64,000 nucleotides of DNA from the NCBI RefSeq assembly GCF_028476545.1, contig NW_026732580.1, forward strand, positions 875,001 through 939,000, given 5' to 3'. Of the stretch, positions 24,447 through 33,236 are shown in pieces (the first letter of the stretch is position 1; every line of letters begins with the position of its first letter). The position numbers were made by a program, and so were the translations under genes. Under the pieces are notes generated by a model. The model saw only the letters and a list, made by a program, of their open reading frames with translations. It searched no databases and was not told where the DNA came from. The DNA comes from Physella acuta (taxonomy: Eukaryota; Mollusca; Gastropoda; Physidae).

Positions 24447-27400
24447 TGTGTGTATGCTTGTTTTTGAATATTGACAAAGGGGACTCACGTGAAATGTATC
24501 CTCTAAACAAGTAGTAAATGAAGCTGTGCGCCACTGATACGCTGTGTTAACGTCCTTTAACTCAAACACAACACGGTCTGTTTCGTAATTTGGACCATAC
24601 CCTGGTGTCGACTGTAGGAGAACACGCAAGCTTTGATTCTGCATACCATTTGTTGCGTAATGAAACTCGACATGAATAGCATCATAAGCTTGACATACTG
24701 GGGCACTGAGAATTGCTTTACTTGACAAGGGAGCTGGGCTTTTATTATCCAAGTATACGTAGTGACTTTCTGAAATTATACAAAGACTCAACGTTGGGTA
24801 TATATATTTCCCAACTGGAAAATTATTATTTTATCTTGTGATTTTTGAAAAACAAAACCAATATTTCTATAATATCAATTGGGCAAAAAAGCAACAAAAA
24901 CGCAAATAGTCTAATGGTTTTTTTTAAAAGTATAACCCTTTACCATCAGGCCCCCTTTCAAAATTTCGACAGTGCATAAATCTTTTATAAGAAATAATTA
25001 TTACAAAACTATTAGAGAGTAATTTTAAGTATAAATTAAAAAATTGCTAATACTAAATAATAAAAAAAAAAGAAACAAATATTTTTAAAAGGTTTCTCGA
25101 GCACCAGCGTCCCCACTAACGAAAATAAAACCGTTCTGATGTCAATTTATCTCAAAGCTTGTTAATGTTAGACAGGTTTTTTAATGTATCTCAAAGCTTG
25201 GTGTTCTAATATTCTAACATGCTATAGTGCCAGCGATTAATTGAGTCGCTGAAATATCGCATTACTGATAGCAGGGCCATAAACATAAAATTAGTATGTA
25301 CGTTGCCAGTGGCGTAGGGAGGGGGGTCATAACCCCCCCCCCCATAAACCCCTCGGTATATATATATGAAAAGTATGAGGGGGGGGGGGGGTGCAAATCA
25401 AAAGTTTGTCCCCGGGTAAAAAATGGAACCCCCCCCCCCCCTTGAGACGATTCTGGCTACGCCACTGTACGTTGCTGAAGTTGAAACAGATAACAGCAGT
25501 CAACTTACGGTCTGTTAGTCTCCCATCTCCATCAGCCAACTTCCAGCTGATGTCTGTATTCCCCTGATGGTAACTGACGTAGTTACATAATGTGAGGAAA
25601 TCACAGGATGGTAAGTCGGTGGCTGGGTCTGTACAGGATGGTGACGTCGCTACTGCTGTTGTTGATGGTGCAGTTGTCGTTGGTGTGGTTGTGGGTATTG
25701 ATGTCACGTGACTATTAGGACACGCCATGTCAGCCCTTGTAACTCTGATACCATCCAGTGCCACTGTCTGATATCCTGACGTTGCCGAACCTTCAAAAGA
25801 TATCTGGAATTGGAATTTGTAGAGTTTGTATTGTTTCGAAAAACGATCAAATCAAAGAAAGAGTAAACAAAATATAACAAAGAGTACAAGTAAAGCGGGT
25901 TGTGCATTGAGAGGTGTTGCAGGTACGAGGTGAGCCAGACATTGCGGTCTAGAGGGGAGGGAGCGAATAAAATACTCGTGACTTATTAAAACCAGCAGAC
26001 TTGCATAGCTTAATTGTTAAGATCAGAGTTTCTTTCAGGCATTTCTTCGTGGGGGAGGGGCGCTAAACCCCCCTCCTCTCCCCCACCCCTCCCCGTGAAG
26101 TAAGATGTGTATGTGTATACGCATAAATAGCAGATATCTTTTACTCAGATGTATTTATAATGACATTTTTTCCATAAAAAAACACAGTTAACAAACAATA
26201 TTATATTAAAAGCTAGGATTAAATAGCGCATAAAAATTCAAGCGCGTACATGAACGGAAATAAAGGAAAAACTTACGTAAAATTTGTCTTCTAGACACGT
26301 AGTAAAATTAGCACTGCGCCATTGATACGATGTACTGAGGTCTTTCAATTCAAACACCAAGTTGTCACTGCTGTAGCTTGGACCATATCCTGGTGTAGAC
26401 TGTAGATAGACACTGATGTTGTGCTTCTGATTACCAATGGTTACATAATGAAACTCTACATGGACGGCACCAAGATCTTCACAAATGTGAGCACTCAGTA
26501 GTGCTTTGTGTGAAACTGTTGACACACCATTCGGGTTGATGAATGCATAGAAACTTTCTGGAATAATAATGATTGTATGTGGGTTTTTTTTTTCGGTCAT
26601 GCTCATAACATAAGCGATTATTTCAGCAGAAATTAGTCACTTATCCTAATTTAAAAACAAGTGGATCGGCAATGTTATTCACATTATTAATGGGGAACTT
26701 TTTTACGCTGTTTAACTCTTGCAACCGCAGTTACTTTAATTACTTAACAAATTAACGGGAAATACTACACTGTTGCCATTATTTTCTTTATTATTTTTTT
26801 TTAGTATTTTAGACACTGGTATGACGGTAAATAGAGTATAACGACCATGTACTACGTACTATTGGCTCAAGCATTTTTATGTGCAAGTCGTGTAGTTTTT
26901 AAAGATATTTATTTAGGTTTATCTTTAAACATTTCAAAGAATTCAAACATAAGTTTAAAAACAATTAGATCTAGGCCTAGTCCCTGATAGATCGTGCAAC
27001 TAAATCATGTTTCAAAGCACAAGACAATATAGATATAGTTGTTTGTTTTTTTTCCTAACTCAAAATAACCACATTTTAAAATTAGAAATTTAAATAACGG
27101 CGCATGTGAAATTTGCTTGCGCGGTGAGGTTTGTAGGGCTCACGAGAAAAGGTAGAGATCAGGTTTGTTTTGGAAAAACGTGAAGCGAGGTTTCCGTAAG
27201 GCTCACTAAAAGTTATATGACGTCACATTGATTTGCCGAAATTTACCCCAACCATTAATAGCCCAACAGCCACAAATGACATCAACTAGTTCAGTCTACA
27301 GCCTCACTAACCCACCCTCTTTAATTTAATAAAAAATATTTTATGACTGTTGCCAACCTATGACTACCCTTAGGAAAAATAGTGTGTAAAATCTAGAGGT

Positions 27401-28670
27401 ACACAGCATCCATGCGCGTTCACTCTTTTAATAAAGAACTATTTTAGATAGTCTTAGCACATTCACAGGTTAAGCTTAGAGACTTTTTTTTTAAAAAGTC
27501 AGCCCGAAAACTAATGGTTTTCCAGACTTATAAAAGTCTAACATTTACTTTTCTAGACATTTTCCAGACTTTGCACGAACGCTTTCCGCACCTTATGAAA
27601 TTGAGCAATTTTTGTGTCTGTATAAAAAGAGAAATAATGTAAACAGAGACTGGCAACTCGGGATATAGACATGATTTTTAATCCATTTTTATTTACTTAA
27701 ACTTTTTAAAATAGAATAGAATCTCGTAGAAAAAAGAATTGCGCACCAAGTGAATGGCAAACAATATGTGTATAATAGTGCGGAATATTATTAATACTTT
27801 ATAAATTCAATTTAGTTTTTGAGAAATCGGAAATGGCGTAAATTACTACTTCCGTCCAACGAAAATTACTCAAAATTTGAAAGAAGGCAGAACAGATTTT
27901 TTACTTATATATGAAATGTCGTTTATCTATCTGAAACAGTACTCAAGTTATAGGCTTTTGAAAAACTTAAAGTAGAATAAGTCCCACCTCCCGTTATCGG
28001 AAATCGCCGAAACGTTGATACAGAACTACAAATTTGATATAATACTTATATATGTAATTTCATCAACCTAGCTTTAACGGTACTCAAGTTATCGTGTTTA
28101 CAGACATACACACAGACATACGGACAGAATTGCAAAACCCAGTTTTTCCGACTCAAATACGCATAAAACGCCGAAATTTTGATAAATCTTGATTTAGAAT
28201 TTTCGCCCCATTAAAATATGTCCCCTATACTCCGTATGTGATGAAGTACTGAGGTGTAAAACGGAGAAAACTCGAAATTTCATTGTGATTTTTGTGCACG
28301 ATTACAATACTTCATCTATACTTTGTATACGAGAAAGTAAAAACATGTTTACATTCACAGTGCATAATAAAGTTTAAAATTTAAATTAATTTTTTTAATT
28401 ATATTTGTTTTGCTTAAAAGATCAAACTTGTTTTTTGTTTTGTTTAATGCACTAACGATCTGTTGGATCAGCTTTCCAGTTCGCATATATTGGTCTGGTT
28501 GTTCCATTAGACAGCACCCATGTCAGGTTAGAGTTTTCTTCATAGTAACTGACATAGTTACATAACGTCTGGAAGTCACAGGATGGCAAGTCAGTGGCTG
28601 TACAGGGTGGTTGTGTCACACTATGAACAAGATATTAACAAATATGCTTTTCGGGGAGGGGCGGACACTG

Positions 28671-28762
<92 letters not shown>

Positions 28763-31700
28763 GGTGCGTGCGTGCGTGTGTGTGTGTATGTATAAATTAG
28801 TACAACTGATTCGAATTTACATACTAAGCCAATTTTTTTAAATTAAAAAAAACAGCGTCTAAATCTAAATCATTTCATCATCTTTAGAAAATGTTGATGA
28901 GTGAAACATTCAGTTGACTATTTCGAAATTTTGCGAAGTTTTTTTTGAAATATGTAATCCTAGTTTACAATTTCACGTGAATTATTAGTTTACTTCATTT
29001 ACAATTTCGAAATAAAATAACAATTAGAGGAAAATTATTTTCTGCTTGTGAAGGGATTAATAATTGTAAAATTAAACAGTAGGCACCACTTCGAAAATAG
29101 TTTTCAAAAGATACATTCCCCTTGTACTACGAATGTTGTCAGGTTTTCGATTCACAATGTAAGTCATTGATAATGTAACCCTCGTCTCTACCTTGTTGTA
29201 ACAACTGTTGTTGTAGCTTCACACGGTAGATCAGCTGCTGTAACTTTGATGCCGTCTATTGACACTTTCTCTAATCCAGATATGGTCGAACTTTCAAAAG
29301 ATATCTGCATTTCAAATATAACTGAGGGGACTGGTAGTATAAAATCATAGTGATGCAAAAGTAATGATTGTGTTGTATGAGCATACAAAGCTCTGTTTTG
29401 TAATTAACGAAAAATAAAACTACACGGATGATGTTGATAGTGTGTGTAGATAAAATCAGACTGTTGAGATAACAAAAACTATTCAAAAATAAATTGGTTA
29501 ATGTAGATAATTGTTGGTTCTTTATTACCTGCACATTTCACTCATTAGTTAGGAACGTTACCCCAATCAAAATGTTTCGCAGGCTACATCGGGTAGCGAG
29601 TGGGGATTTTTAAAAATGTGGGAATTATTGATATTTTATTACTTTTAATTACTTTCTTCAGGAATGTCATCTTTCTGTTGGTTATCTCCCATTAATTATA
29701 AGTTATCACAATATCTAACCAGGAAGTAAGTGTGAGTGTTGTACGCATTTGTATGACATCATTTCATGAATGGATATATTTTCTCTAACAAAACAGTGTG
29801 TCGTTAAATATCGGTAATAACAAGAGAGCATATCTTTCAAGTCAAAGTGCAAGCATATCATAACTTACATGCCGTGAACCGTTGAGGCATGTAGAAAATG
29901 TCGCCATTTTCCACGCATATGTTGTAGTGAAGTTCTTCAACTCAAACACCACAGGGTCAGTTCTGTAGCTTGGACCGTACCCTGGTGTAGACTGTAGAAG
30001 TACCCGGATGTTGTGTTTACCGTTGATACCATTTGTTGCATAATGGAACTCTACACAGATGGCTGTGACGTCATGACTTATCTCAGCACTCATCATAGCC
30101 TTGCTTCCAACTGGCATTCCATTCTTGCCGTCCAAGTACACGTAGTAGCTTTCTTTAAAGTAAAAATTAAGTTTTTGAAGCTTGACAACCTATCGATTAC
30201 ATTTTTACATTATTTTCAAACTGCTACATAACTTGAAAATACTAATTAATTTTATATTAAAAAGTGAATAGATTAAGAAAGGACTGACATACATAGACGT
30301 CTTAAGCTTAATTGCTTTGTTGTTGTTGTTGTTGTTTTTTTTTTTTTTTTTTTGTGGTAAAATACTAGTCACACGGACATTATAGTGTGGAGGGTTATGT
30401 GGGGTTTGTTAATATCAATTTAAAATAACACGTACGGTCTGTAGAGCCAGGCGGTCTCCATAGACTGGCTAGAGGTTTCATTGGGCCACTGGCCAGGACC
30501 CAGCTTAGGTTAGTGCTGCCTTCATGATAGCTGATGTAGTTACAGACAGTCAAAAAATCACAAGATGGCGGCACTCTGTTTGTTGACCTACACTCCGGCA
30601 AGCTGGGGCTGGGTGTTGTAGCTGTGGATGCAACAGCTCAATAGTAATTTCTGTTAAATCAAACTGTTCAAGACTTGATGGCGACCTTTGAACATTTATT
30701 ATATGATACTTTAATTTCCAAACAAGGATGGGACCGAAACTATACTTTCCCAATTTGATTGATTTTAAACTAGCGGTCTTCATATTTTTATATTTTATCT
30801 TCCCGCATTTCGTCAATTGTTATTTTAGTAGTTCAAGTAATTTTGGTGATTGTAATCTAAGTAGTTTTAGCAGAACCCCTTTAGCCATTTGTTTTGACAG
30901 ACATGGGATTGTTTTTGTAGCTACTGCAACAGGCGGGTGAAAATCCACCATCTTACTTCACCCTTAACTCCTTAACCCTATTTCTTGCACTTTGGGTTTG
31001 GGTTTAGGAAACTAGCAACTACTGCCGTTATATGTCCAATGTTTGTAAACAAATGTATGTTACTTCATCATCATCACTGCCTGTCACTCTTGCTGGATTA
31101 TGGATCGCCAACCAAAGACCTCCAGAGTCATCTGTCCTGTGCCATCTTCTCAACCTGACTCCAGACGAAGCCCATCTTTGTAGTTTCAGCCTGAATGTCC
31201 GTCGCCAGGTGTTTATGGCCGCCCTCTGTTGAGCTCTCCTTTAGGGTTCCGCCTCAATACCTGCGTGGTGATATTAGTTGGCGGTCAGCGCAGTGTGAGA
31301 GAATCTTCTTTTCCTAATTTCTTCTACAGCGGCAAATTGTCCTGTCGTTTCCCATAGGTGTGTGTTGTTGATGGTATCGGACCAGCGGATCCTGAGTATT
31401 CGTCTGAGGCAGCCGTTCATAAAATTCTGGACTTCATTTAGGTCGTCTTGGTCGTCCTCCAAGTATCCCCTATTCGACAACACTGATTTTACGTTGGAGT
31501 TATTAAGGGCGTGCCTTGGTGGAGAAGGAGAGCTCACTGGAAGTCTAGGTGTTCTTTGGCTGTGTGAAGGCGGCTCTTGCTTCACATATCCTTGCTTTAA
31601 CATTTGCATCCGTCCCACCCTGATGGCAACAATACTACCTTAGTTGGTAAATGATGTTACTTCATACAGCATTCAAATTGAAGTGAAGAGATGAGACGAC

Positions 31701-33236
31701 GGCTAATGTGTTTCAAAAACAAAGTAACAAGTTCAGTAAGGAGCAGTGTTTCTTTCAGGCATCTCTTCGGGGGAGGAGACGAAATAGAACAAAAAATAAT
31801 TATTTATTTAGAAAATATATACTCCGCACCCCCCGTCCCCACCCCTCGGAAATTTAAGTGCTTCTTCTGACAACTGTTCATCAGTAATATTAATATTGAA
31901 GCAACTATAAACTGATCGCATGTACATAAATAGTTGATCCAGTATGGAAGGGATCTTAACAAAATTTATCTTTATTTGTGGAGGCTATTAATGCTAACAA
32001 TAATGCTATGCCATTGAAGAGTACTTATTGATTAGACTGAGATTTATAAAGTTAGTGTCATACACAAGCACTACTTATGTCTTAATATTGAAGTCTGACA
32101 GAACAAGCAGATTAATCTATAATGTGTAAGTCCTAATTCCGTATATCTTCAAAAAACGTATATGAAATCGCCTTTTTTGAGATGTTTAAATGTTATATAG
32201 AGTACAGCGACAGAAACCAAATCAGAATTTTGTAACTTGCTGAAATCAAAGTGTTTACATTTTTGTACTTTTTGAAATGTTTATTTCCGAATATTATCTT
32301 AAAAAATTTTTCGGGGGGGGGGGGACACTAGTAAAAGGGTATGTTTACTATATAAATTCCATCTCGTTCGGGGGAGGGGGGGGGGGTAGACTTTCTTCTG
32401 GAAGAAACTCTTGTGAAGCGTTAACGGGTACCTTTACGGACAGTACTCTCGTTGCTGGCTATGTCATCTCTCATAAGGTTGTAGATGTCTTTCTAACTCG
32501 AATAATTTGCACATGATAGGATGTTAGACACAATTAAATATTACTGGTCAAATTGTTATGTGCCGTTGACTCCTATGTCAGCTTACTTTTCTCTCTGGAA
32601 TTACTTCCATAGACTTAGTCCAAACTCGAGACTGCGTTTTTCCAGCCCGACCACGCCGATCCCATGATTCCTATCATCATCATCATCTTTTCCCTTTTGT
32701 GCCCAAGACACATAGGACCGCCACAGAAATCTCCCTCCACTTGTGTCGGTCTCCAGCAATTTTCCTGGCAGTCCCCCATGACAGTCCTGCCTCTGCCGGC
32801 TGCTTCCAGCCGCGCGCTGCCATGTATCCCTTGGCCTTCCGTGCTTTCTTTTTCCTTGAGGCGTCCAGTATAAAGCTATTCCTAGGATATCTTCTGGGCT
32901 CATTCTTAAGTAATCTTAAGACTAAGTTAAGACTAGCCCCATCCAGCGTGATCTTTTTTTTCGAATACTTCAGAAACTGCTTCCATTTCCATCTCCAAGT
33001 TTGGTTGTTTTTATTATTGGAGATATGATTCCAGTAATCCAGTGATACCAATTATTACTGAGCAGTTGAAACTCGACAGAATAAAAGAACCTGCAACACA
33101 AACTATTATAATCCGACTACATCTCCCTCTCCCCGCTAAAAATGTTACCTTTAAAAATCTGAAGAGAAAACTTACCAAATGCTCGGGCCACAGCCAGCTG
33201 TGTGAGGGCCACACATAAACTCCACGTGAGCCGCAT
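4892..33236 (-). CDS. MAM-domain/mucin single-pass transmembrane receptor, 17 exons, ~2,000 aa
   Basis: Exons, 5' to 3': 33236-33176, 30621-30436, 30152-29869, 29304-29192, 28620-28457, 26557-26277, 25803-25509, 24769-24489, 24120-23691, 22442-22162, 22043-21953, 16447-16256, 16048-15768, 11864-11749, 10248-10076, 9929-9649, 7384-4892. All junctions are GT-AG and all phases agree, giving 6,003 nt with no internal stop. Exon 1 encodes a signal peptide (MRLTWSLCVALTQLAVARAF). Six repeats follow, each with CDF..(L/V)CNY, a YVYLD strand, VEFHYAT, STPGYG, VVFELK, W..A.F..CL, then SFE and a final ALDGI...C. This order fits a MAM fold. Residues ~1205-1900 are Thr/Pro mucin, 1937-1959 a membrane helix, then RRRR and a 41-residue tail. 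Type I surface protein. Adhesion or recognition is inferred from architecture only; the family assignment rests on motif order, and I recognise no named orthologue. Confidence 0.8.
5190..7284 (-). repeat. Mucin-coding Thr/Pro repeat region (VNTR-like)
   Basis: The minus strand is a long run of ACA/ACC codons broken by CCC/CCA, coding TTTTPTT-type peptides with occasional H, N, I, K. It lies inside the last exon of the MAM-mucin gene. A 276-bp (92-codon) block is tandemly duplicated: features near 6121 recur near 6397 with almost no change. The plus strand reads as an open V/G-rich frame because of this codon bias. Dense Thr with Pro predicts heavy O-glycosylation. Confidence 0.85.
7585..7768 (-). 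mobile_element. tRNA-derived SINE copy
   Basis: The reverse complement contains GAGTCCACCCAGCTCTGA, a GTTAGGGAAA segment and GCTGACCACACTATCC, shared with copies at about 44,060, 49,050 and 62,350. The tRNA-like end is diverged. It sits in the last intron of the MAM-mucin gene. Confidence 0.7.
7770..7937. mobile_element. G/C-run hAT-type MITE, right end lost
   Basis: Begins with cagagtttcttccaggc, the terminal sequence of complete copies at 12,423 and 53,574. Long G and C runs and gaacgaaatgaaatttatat follow. The right inverted repeat is replaced by a (C)n(CA)n tract. Confidence 0.65.
8095..8800 (+). repeat. Interspersed repeat family A, copy 1
   Basis: Shares with the copies at 10,905, 12,000 and 27,640 the order: tgtctgtgtgt tract, gaacacgataac, gtaccgtt, aggttgatgaaattt, then repeated sub-blocks ending in tttccg, and a tail gaatattcgagaaagttta. 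No coding capacity seen. Internal sub-blocks of roughly 110-160 bp make it look composite. Confidence 0.7.
8912..9577. mobile_element. 666-bp non-autonomous hAT element (Charlie-like termini)
   Basis: Ends are cagtggctcttaacc and, inverted, cagtggttcttagcc, close to the Charlie-type hAT end. Flanks atctagaa (8904-8911) and gtctagga (9578-9585) agree at 6 of 8 positions, a decayed 8-bp TSD. No transposase frame. It lies in the last intron of the MAM-mucin gene. Confidence 0.7.
9649..10248 (-). other. MAM-like module 6 N-terminal and core exons (paralogous to module 2)
   Basis: Exons 10248-10076 (CDFQTLCNYVSYNEG) and 9929-9649 (FYAFINLKGVSTVSHKA, VEFHYATSGNQKQN). The core matches module 2 at most positions. 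The module is closed at the start of the last exon (7384), where ALDGIRVTKADMACP leads straight into the mucin stalk. Confidence 0.75.
10905..11640 (+). repeat. Interspersed repeat family A, copy 2, with (GT)n and (CTGT)n expansion
   Basis: Same core as copy 1. The tgtctgtgtgt part has expanded to a (GT)n at ~10979-11002 and an almost pure CTGT tract at ~11003-11068. Three cgataacttg(a/c)g sub-blocks follow. Confidence 0.7.
12000..12790 (+). repeat. Interspersed repeat family A, copy 3, interrupted by a MITE
   Basis: The core matches copies 1 and 2. The right part (tggattaaaaatcatg... gaatattcgagaaagttta) resumes after a 199-bp insertion at 12,423-12,621, so this copy predates that insertion. 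Confidence 0.7.
12423..12621. mobile_element. Complete G/C-run hAT-type MITE, 199 bp, with perfect 8-bp TSD
   Basis: Left end cagagtttcttccaggc, right end inverted cagtgtttcttccagac. Both flanks carry gttcattt (12415-12422 and 12622-12629). Inside are gaacgaaatgaaatgtatat and C runs. It sits inside repeat A copy 3, which proves the boundaries. Confidence 0.85.
12793..14505. repeat. Tandem array of ~630-bp units, each with an internal minisatellite and a long palindrome (2.7 copies)
   Basis: Unit starts (aagctttta/ttaactc.cttcctc) fall near 12793, 13431 and 14054, periods 638 and 623. Each unit has two or three copies of a ~21-bp (atcacgttcaatagctgcgcc) minisatellite. The first two carry an inverted repeat of ~100-bp arms (unit 1: about 13178-13275 against 13326-13426; unit 2: about 13799-13893 against 13938-14035) with a ~45-50-bp spacer. 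Unit 3 stops after the first arm. The array is in an intron of the MAM-mucin gene. Class unknown. Confidence 0.85.
14506..15640. other. Intronic AT-rich sequence with a (GA)n microsatellite
   Basis: 15105-15170 is a near-pure GA tract. No exon with matching phase or recognised element was seen in the rest. Confidence 0.5.
15640..15700 (-). mobile_element. Short SINE remnant
   Basis: The sequence around gccagctaacgagcctggtctgcccggg partly matches the tRNA-like end of the SINE copy at 7585. Only about 60 bp remain. Confidence 0.35.
16581..16995 (-). mobile_element. Decayed hAT DNA transposon end with C-terminal transposase remnant
   Basis: Starts with cagtgccggctccagg...gcgccctagg, a known type of hAT terminus. 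On the minus strand about 16,800-16,860 reads NAIAMSVTSGERSFSKLKLI, the conserved SGERSFSKLK motif of the hAT dimerisation (hATC) region, followed by an in-frame stop. The element is cut off near 16,996, where an inverted piece of the 630-bp satellite begins. Confidence 0.7.
16996..17218 (-). repeat. Inverted partial copy of the 630-bp satellite unit
   Basis: Reverse-complement match to the part of the unit from aattaattaaaatttgga through the 21-bp minisatellite (about four copies of gaacgtgatg-type blocks) to aaaacgtttta. The palindrome arms are absent. Confidence 0.8.
17219..17862. other. Intronic sequence, unidentified repeat-like stretch
   Basis: 17219-17560 has repeat-like composition and ends in a (CATT/CATC)n tract at about 17518-17550. 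No coding exon recognised. Confidence 0.4.
17863..18010. mobile_element. G/C-run hAT-type MITE, diverged copy
   Basis: Starts cagtgcttctttcagac and contains aaaagtatatattttctaaataaattacatttcattcg-type sequence in the orientation opposite to the 12,423 copy. The right end is poorly preserved. Confidence 0.55.
18388..18718. mobile_element. MITE of the cagtggcgtagcgagg family, 331 bp
   Basis: Begins cagaggcctcgcgagg and ends cctagcgacgccactg. Flanks acactggt (18380-18387) and tcactggt (18719-18726) match at 7 of 8. The interior has ggtgacacc blocks and long G runs. Confidence 0.7.
19608..19843. mobile_element. MITE of the cagtggcgtagcgagg family, 236 bp
   Basis: Starts cagaggcgtagcgat and ends cgctacgcctcta. 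Flanks gaagaatg and gaagaata match at 7 of 8. The interior is G runs and gtgcaaatcgaaagtttg repeats. Confidence 0.7.
20080..20160. mobile_element. Fragment of the cagtggcgtagcgagg MITE family
   Basis: A short stretch with gtcagtagcgcccca and accgggtgacaccattta; ends not definable. Confidence 0.4.
20574..20856. mobile_element. Complete MITE of the cagtggcgtagcgagg family, 283 bp, perfect 8-bp TSD
   Basis: Left end cagtggcgtagcgagg, right end inverted caggggcgtagcgagg. The octamer gtctgctc flanks both sides (20566-20573, 20857-20864). It contains three tttcgatttgcacccccc blocks. The TSD length and CAG ends indicate hAT. Confidence 0.88.
20865..21950. other. Intronic AT-rich sequence, nothing recognised
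   Basis: Only chance reading frames and homopolymers. It forms the 5' part of the intron between exons 11 and 12 of the MAM-mucin gene. Confidence 0.5.
21953..22442 (-). other. MAM-like module 4 core and end
   Basis: Exon 22442-22162 is the core (YVYMDVYTGAPVTSQA, VEFRYATSGFHPHD) and exon 22043-21953 the end (SFESTKISGLETVALD...IDC). The short last exon closes the domain and leads by a phase-1 intron of about 5.5 kb to module 5. Confidence 0.75.
22860..23060. repeat. Two poly-C tracts ~110 bp apart
   Basis: C runs at about 22905-22921 and 23014-23032 bracket non-coding sequence. They may be remnants of a G/C-run element, but no terminal repeats are visible. Confidence 0.4.
23691..24769 (-). 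other. MAM-like module 3 core, mucin-like linker, start of module 4
   Basis: Exon 24769-24489 is the core (YVYLDNKSPAPLSSKA... VEFHYATNGMQNQS). Exon 24120-23691 gives the SFESSK end, then a ~55-residue linker rich in STTG and TTT runs, then CEFQTLCNYISYPGD. The linker looks like a small O-glycosylated spacer between modules 3 and 4, shorter than the main mucin region. An 80-bp (TA)n tract lies just 3' of exon 24769-24489. Confidence 0.75.
24357..24443. repeat. (TA)n microsatellite, ~86 bp
   Basis: Uninterrupted TA dinucleotides, about 45 bp 3' of the exon ending at 24489 in the direction of transcription. Confidence 0.95.
25307..25467. mobile_element. Complete MITE of the cagtggcgtagcgagg family, 161 bp, perfect 8-bp TSD
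   Basis: Left end cagtggcgtagggagg, right end inverted cagtggcgtagcca. The octamer tacgttgc flanks both sides (25299-25306, 25468-25475). It lies about 40 bp from the donor of the exon ending at 25509. Confidence 0.88.
26034..26150. mobile_element. G/C-run hAT-type MITE fragment
   Basis: Starts cagagtttctttcaggcatttcttcg, then G and C runs; the right terminus is missing. Confidence 0.55.
26607..27640. other. Intronic sequence, no element recognised
   Basis: AT-rich with a less AT-rich segment near 27,120-27,250. No exon fits the phases of the gene. Confidence 0.45.
27640..28340 (-). repeat. Interspersed repeat family A, copy 4 (inverted)
   Basis: The reverse complement carries the family A order from tgaagtattgtaatcgtg through gataacttgagtaccgtt to tggattaaaaatcatgtctat. 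It is the only copy of this family on the minus strand here. Confidence 0.7.
28674..28780. repeat. (TA)n followed by (TG)n microsatellite
   Basis: About 67 bp of TA pass into a TG/CG-containing tract. Located just upstream of the acceptor of exon 5 (28620) of the MAM-mucin gene. Confidence 0.95.
29192..30621 (-). other. MAM-like module 1 (three exons)
   Basis: Exons 30621-30436 (N-terminal, CDFLTVCNYISYHEG), 30152-29869 (core, AICVEFHYATNG) and 29304-29192 (ISFESST...SIDGIKV...LPC). Internal introns are phase 1 and phase 0. Unlike modules 2-4 and 6 it has a cysteine before VEFHY, which is close to the third MAM cysteine. Its nearest relative in the window is module 5. Confidence 0.75.
31021..31618 (-). 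mobile_element. LINE 3' fragment, second copy
   Basis: The minus strand encodes NFMNGCLRRILRIRWSD, a KGELNRGRPxNTWRR-type block and a final QVEKMAQDR segment, matching the C-terminal part of RTE-like ORF2. Several frame changes. In intron 1 of the MAM-mucin gene. Confidence 0.7.
31744..31880. mobile_element. G/C-run hAT-type MITE, diverged
   Basis: Starts cagtgtttctttcaggcatctcttcggg and contains tagaaaatatatactccgc; the right end reads cttcttctgac and is decayed. Confidence 0.55.
32300..32420. mobile_element. G/C-run hAT-type MITE fragment
   Basis: Two G runs separated by gtatgtttactatataaattccatctcgttcg, ending in tctggaagaaactcttg; the left terminus is missing. Confidence 0.5.
32601..32965 (-). 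mobile_element. LINE 3' fragment, third copy
   Basis: The minus strand gives ALYWTPQGKRKHGRPRDTWQ in one frame and GLSWGTARKIAGDRHKWREI in another, the end of an RTE-like ORF2 with a frameshift. It lies about 200 bp 3' of the signal-peptide exon. Confidence 0.75.
33176..33236 (-). other. Exon 1: start codon and signal peptide of the MAM-mucin gene
   Basis: The ATG at 33236-33234 opens 20 codons that read Met, Arg, then a hydrophobic core (WSLCVALTQLAVA), and end at a phase-1 GTAAG donor. Charge plus core plus small residues is a typical secretory signal. The next acceptor in the right phase is at 30621. No promoter motif was identified upstream. Confidence 0.75.

Larger units (their letters stand above)
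25509..28620 (-). other. MAM-like module 2 and start of module 3
   Basis: Exons 28620-28457 (CDFQTLCNYVSYYEE), 26557-26277 (core, VEFHYVTIGNQKHN) and the front of 25803-25509 (ISFEGSATS...ALDGIRV...MACP) form module 2. The same exon 25803-25509 then runs through a short Thr/Ala/Pro linker into CDFLTLCNYVSYHQG, the start of module 3. One exon therefore bridges two domains. Module 2 pairs with module 6. Confidence 0.75.

Noticed and set aside
24352-24534. Ile/Tyr repeat frames over (TA)n tracts (also 28583-28795 and 34338-34586)
   Set aside because: Simple translation of TA dinucleotides with no other support.
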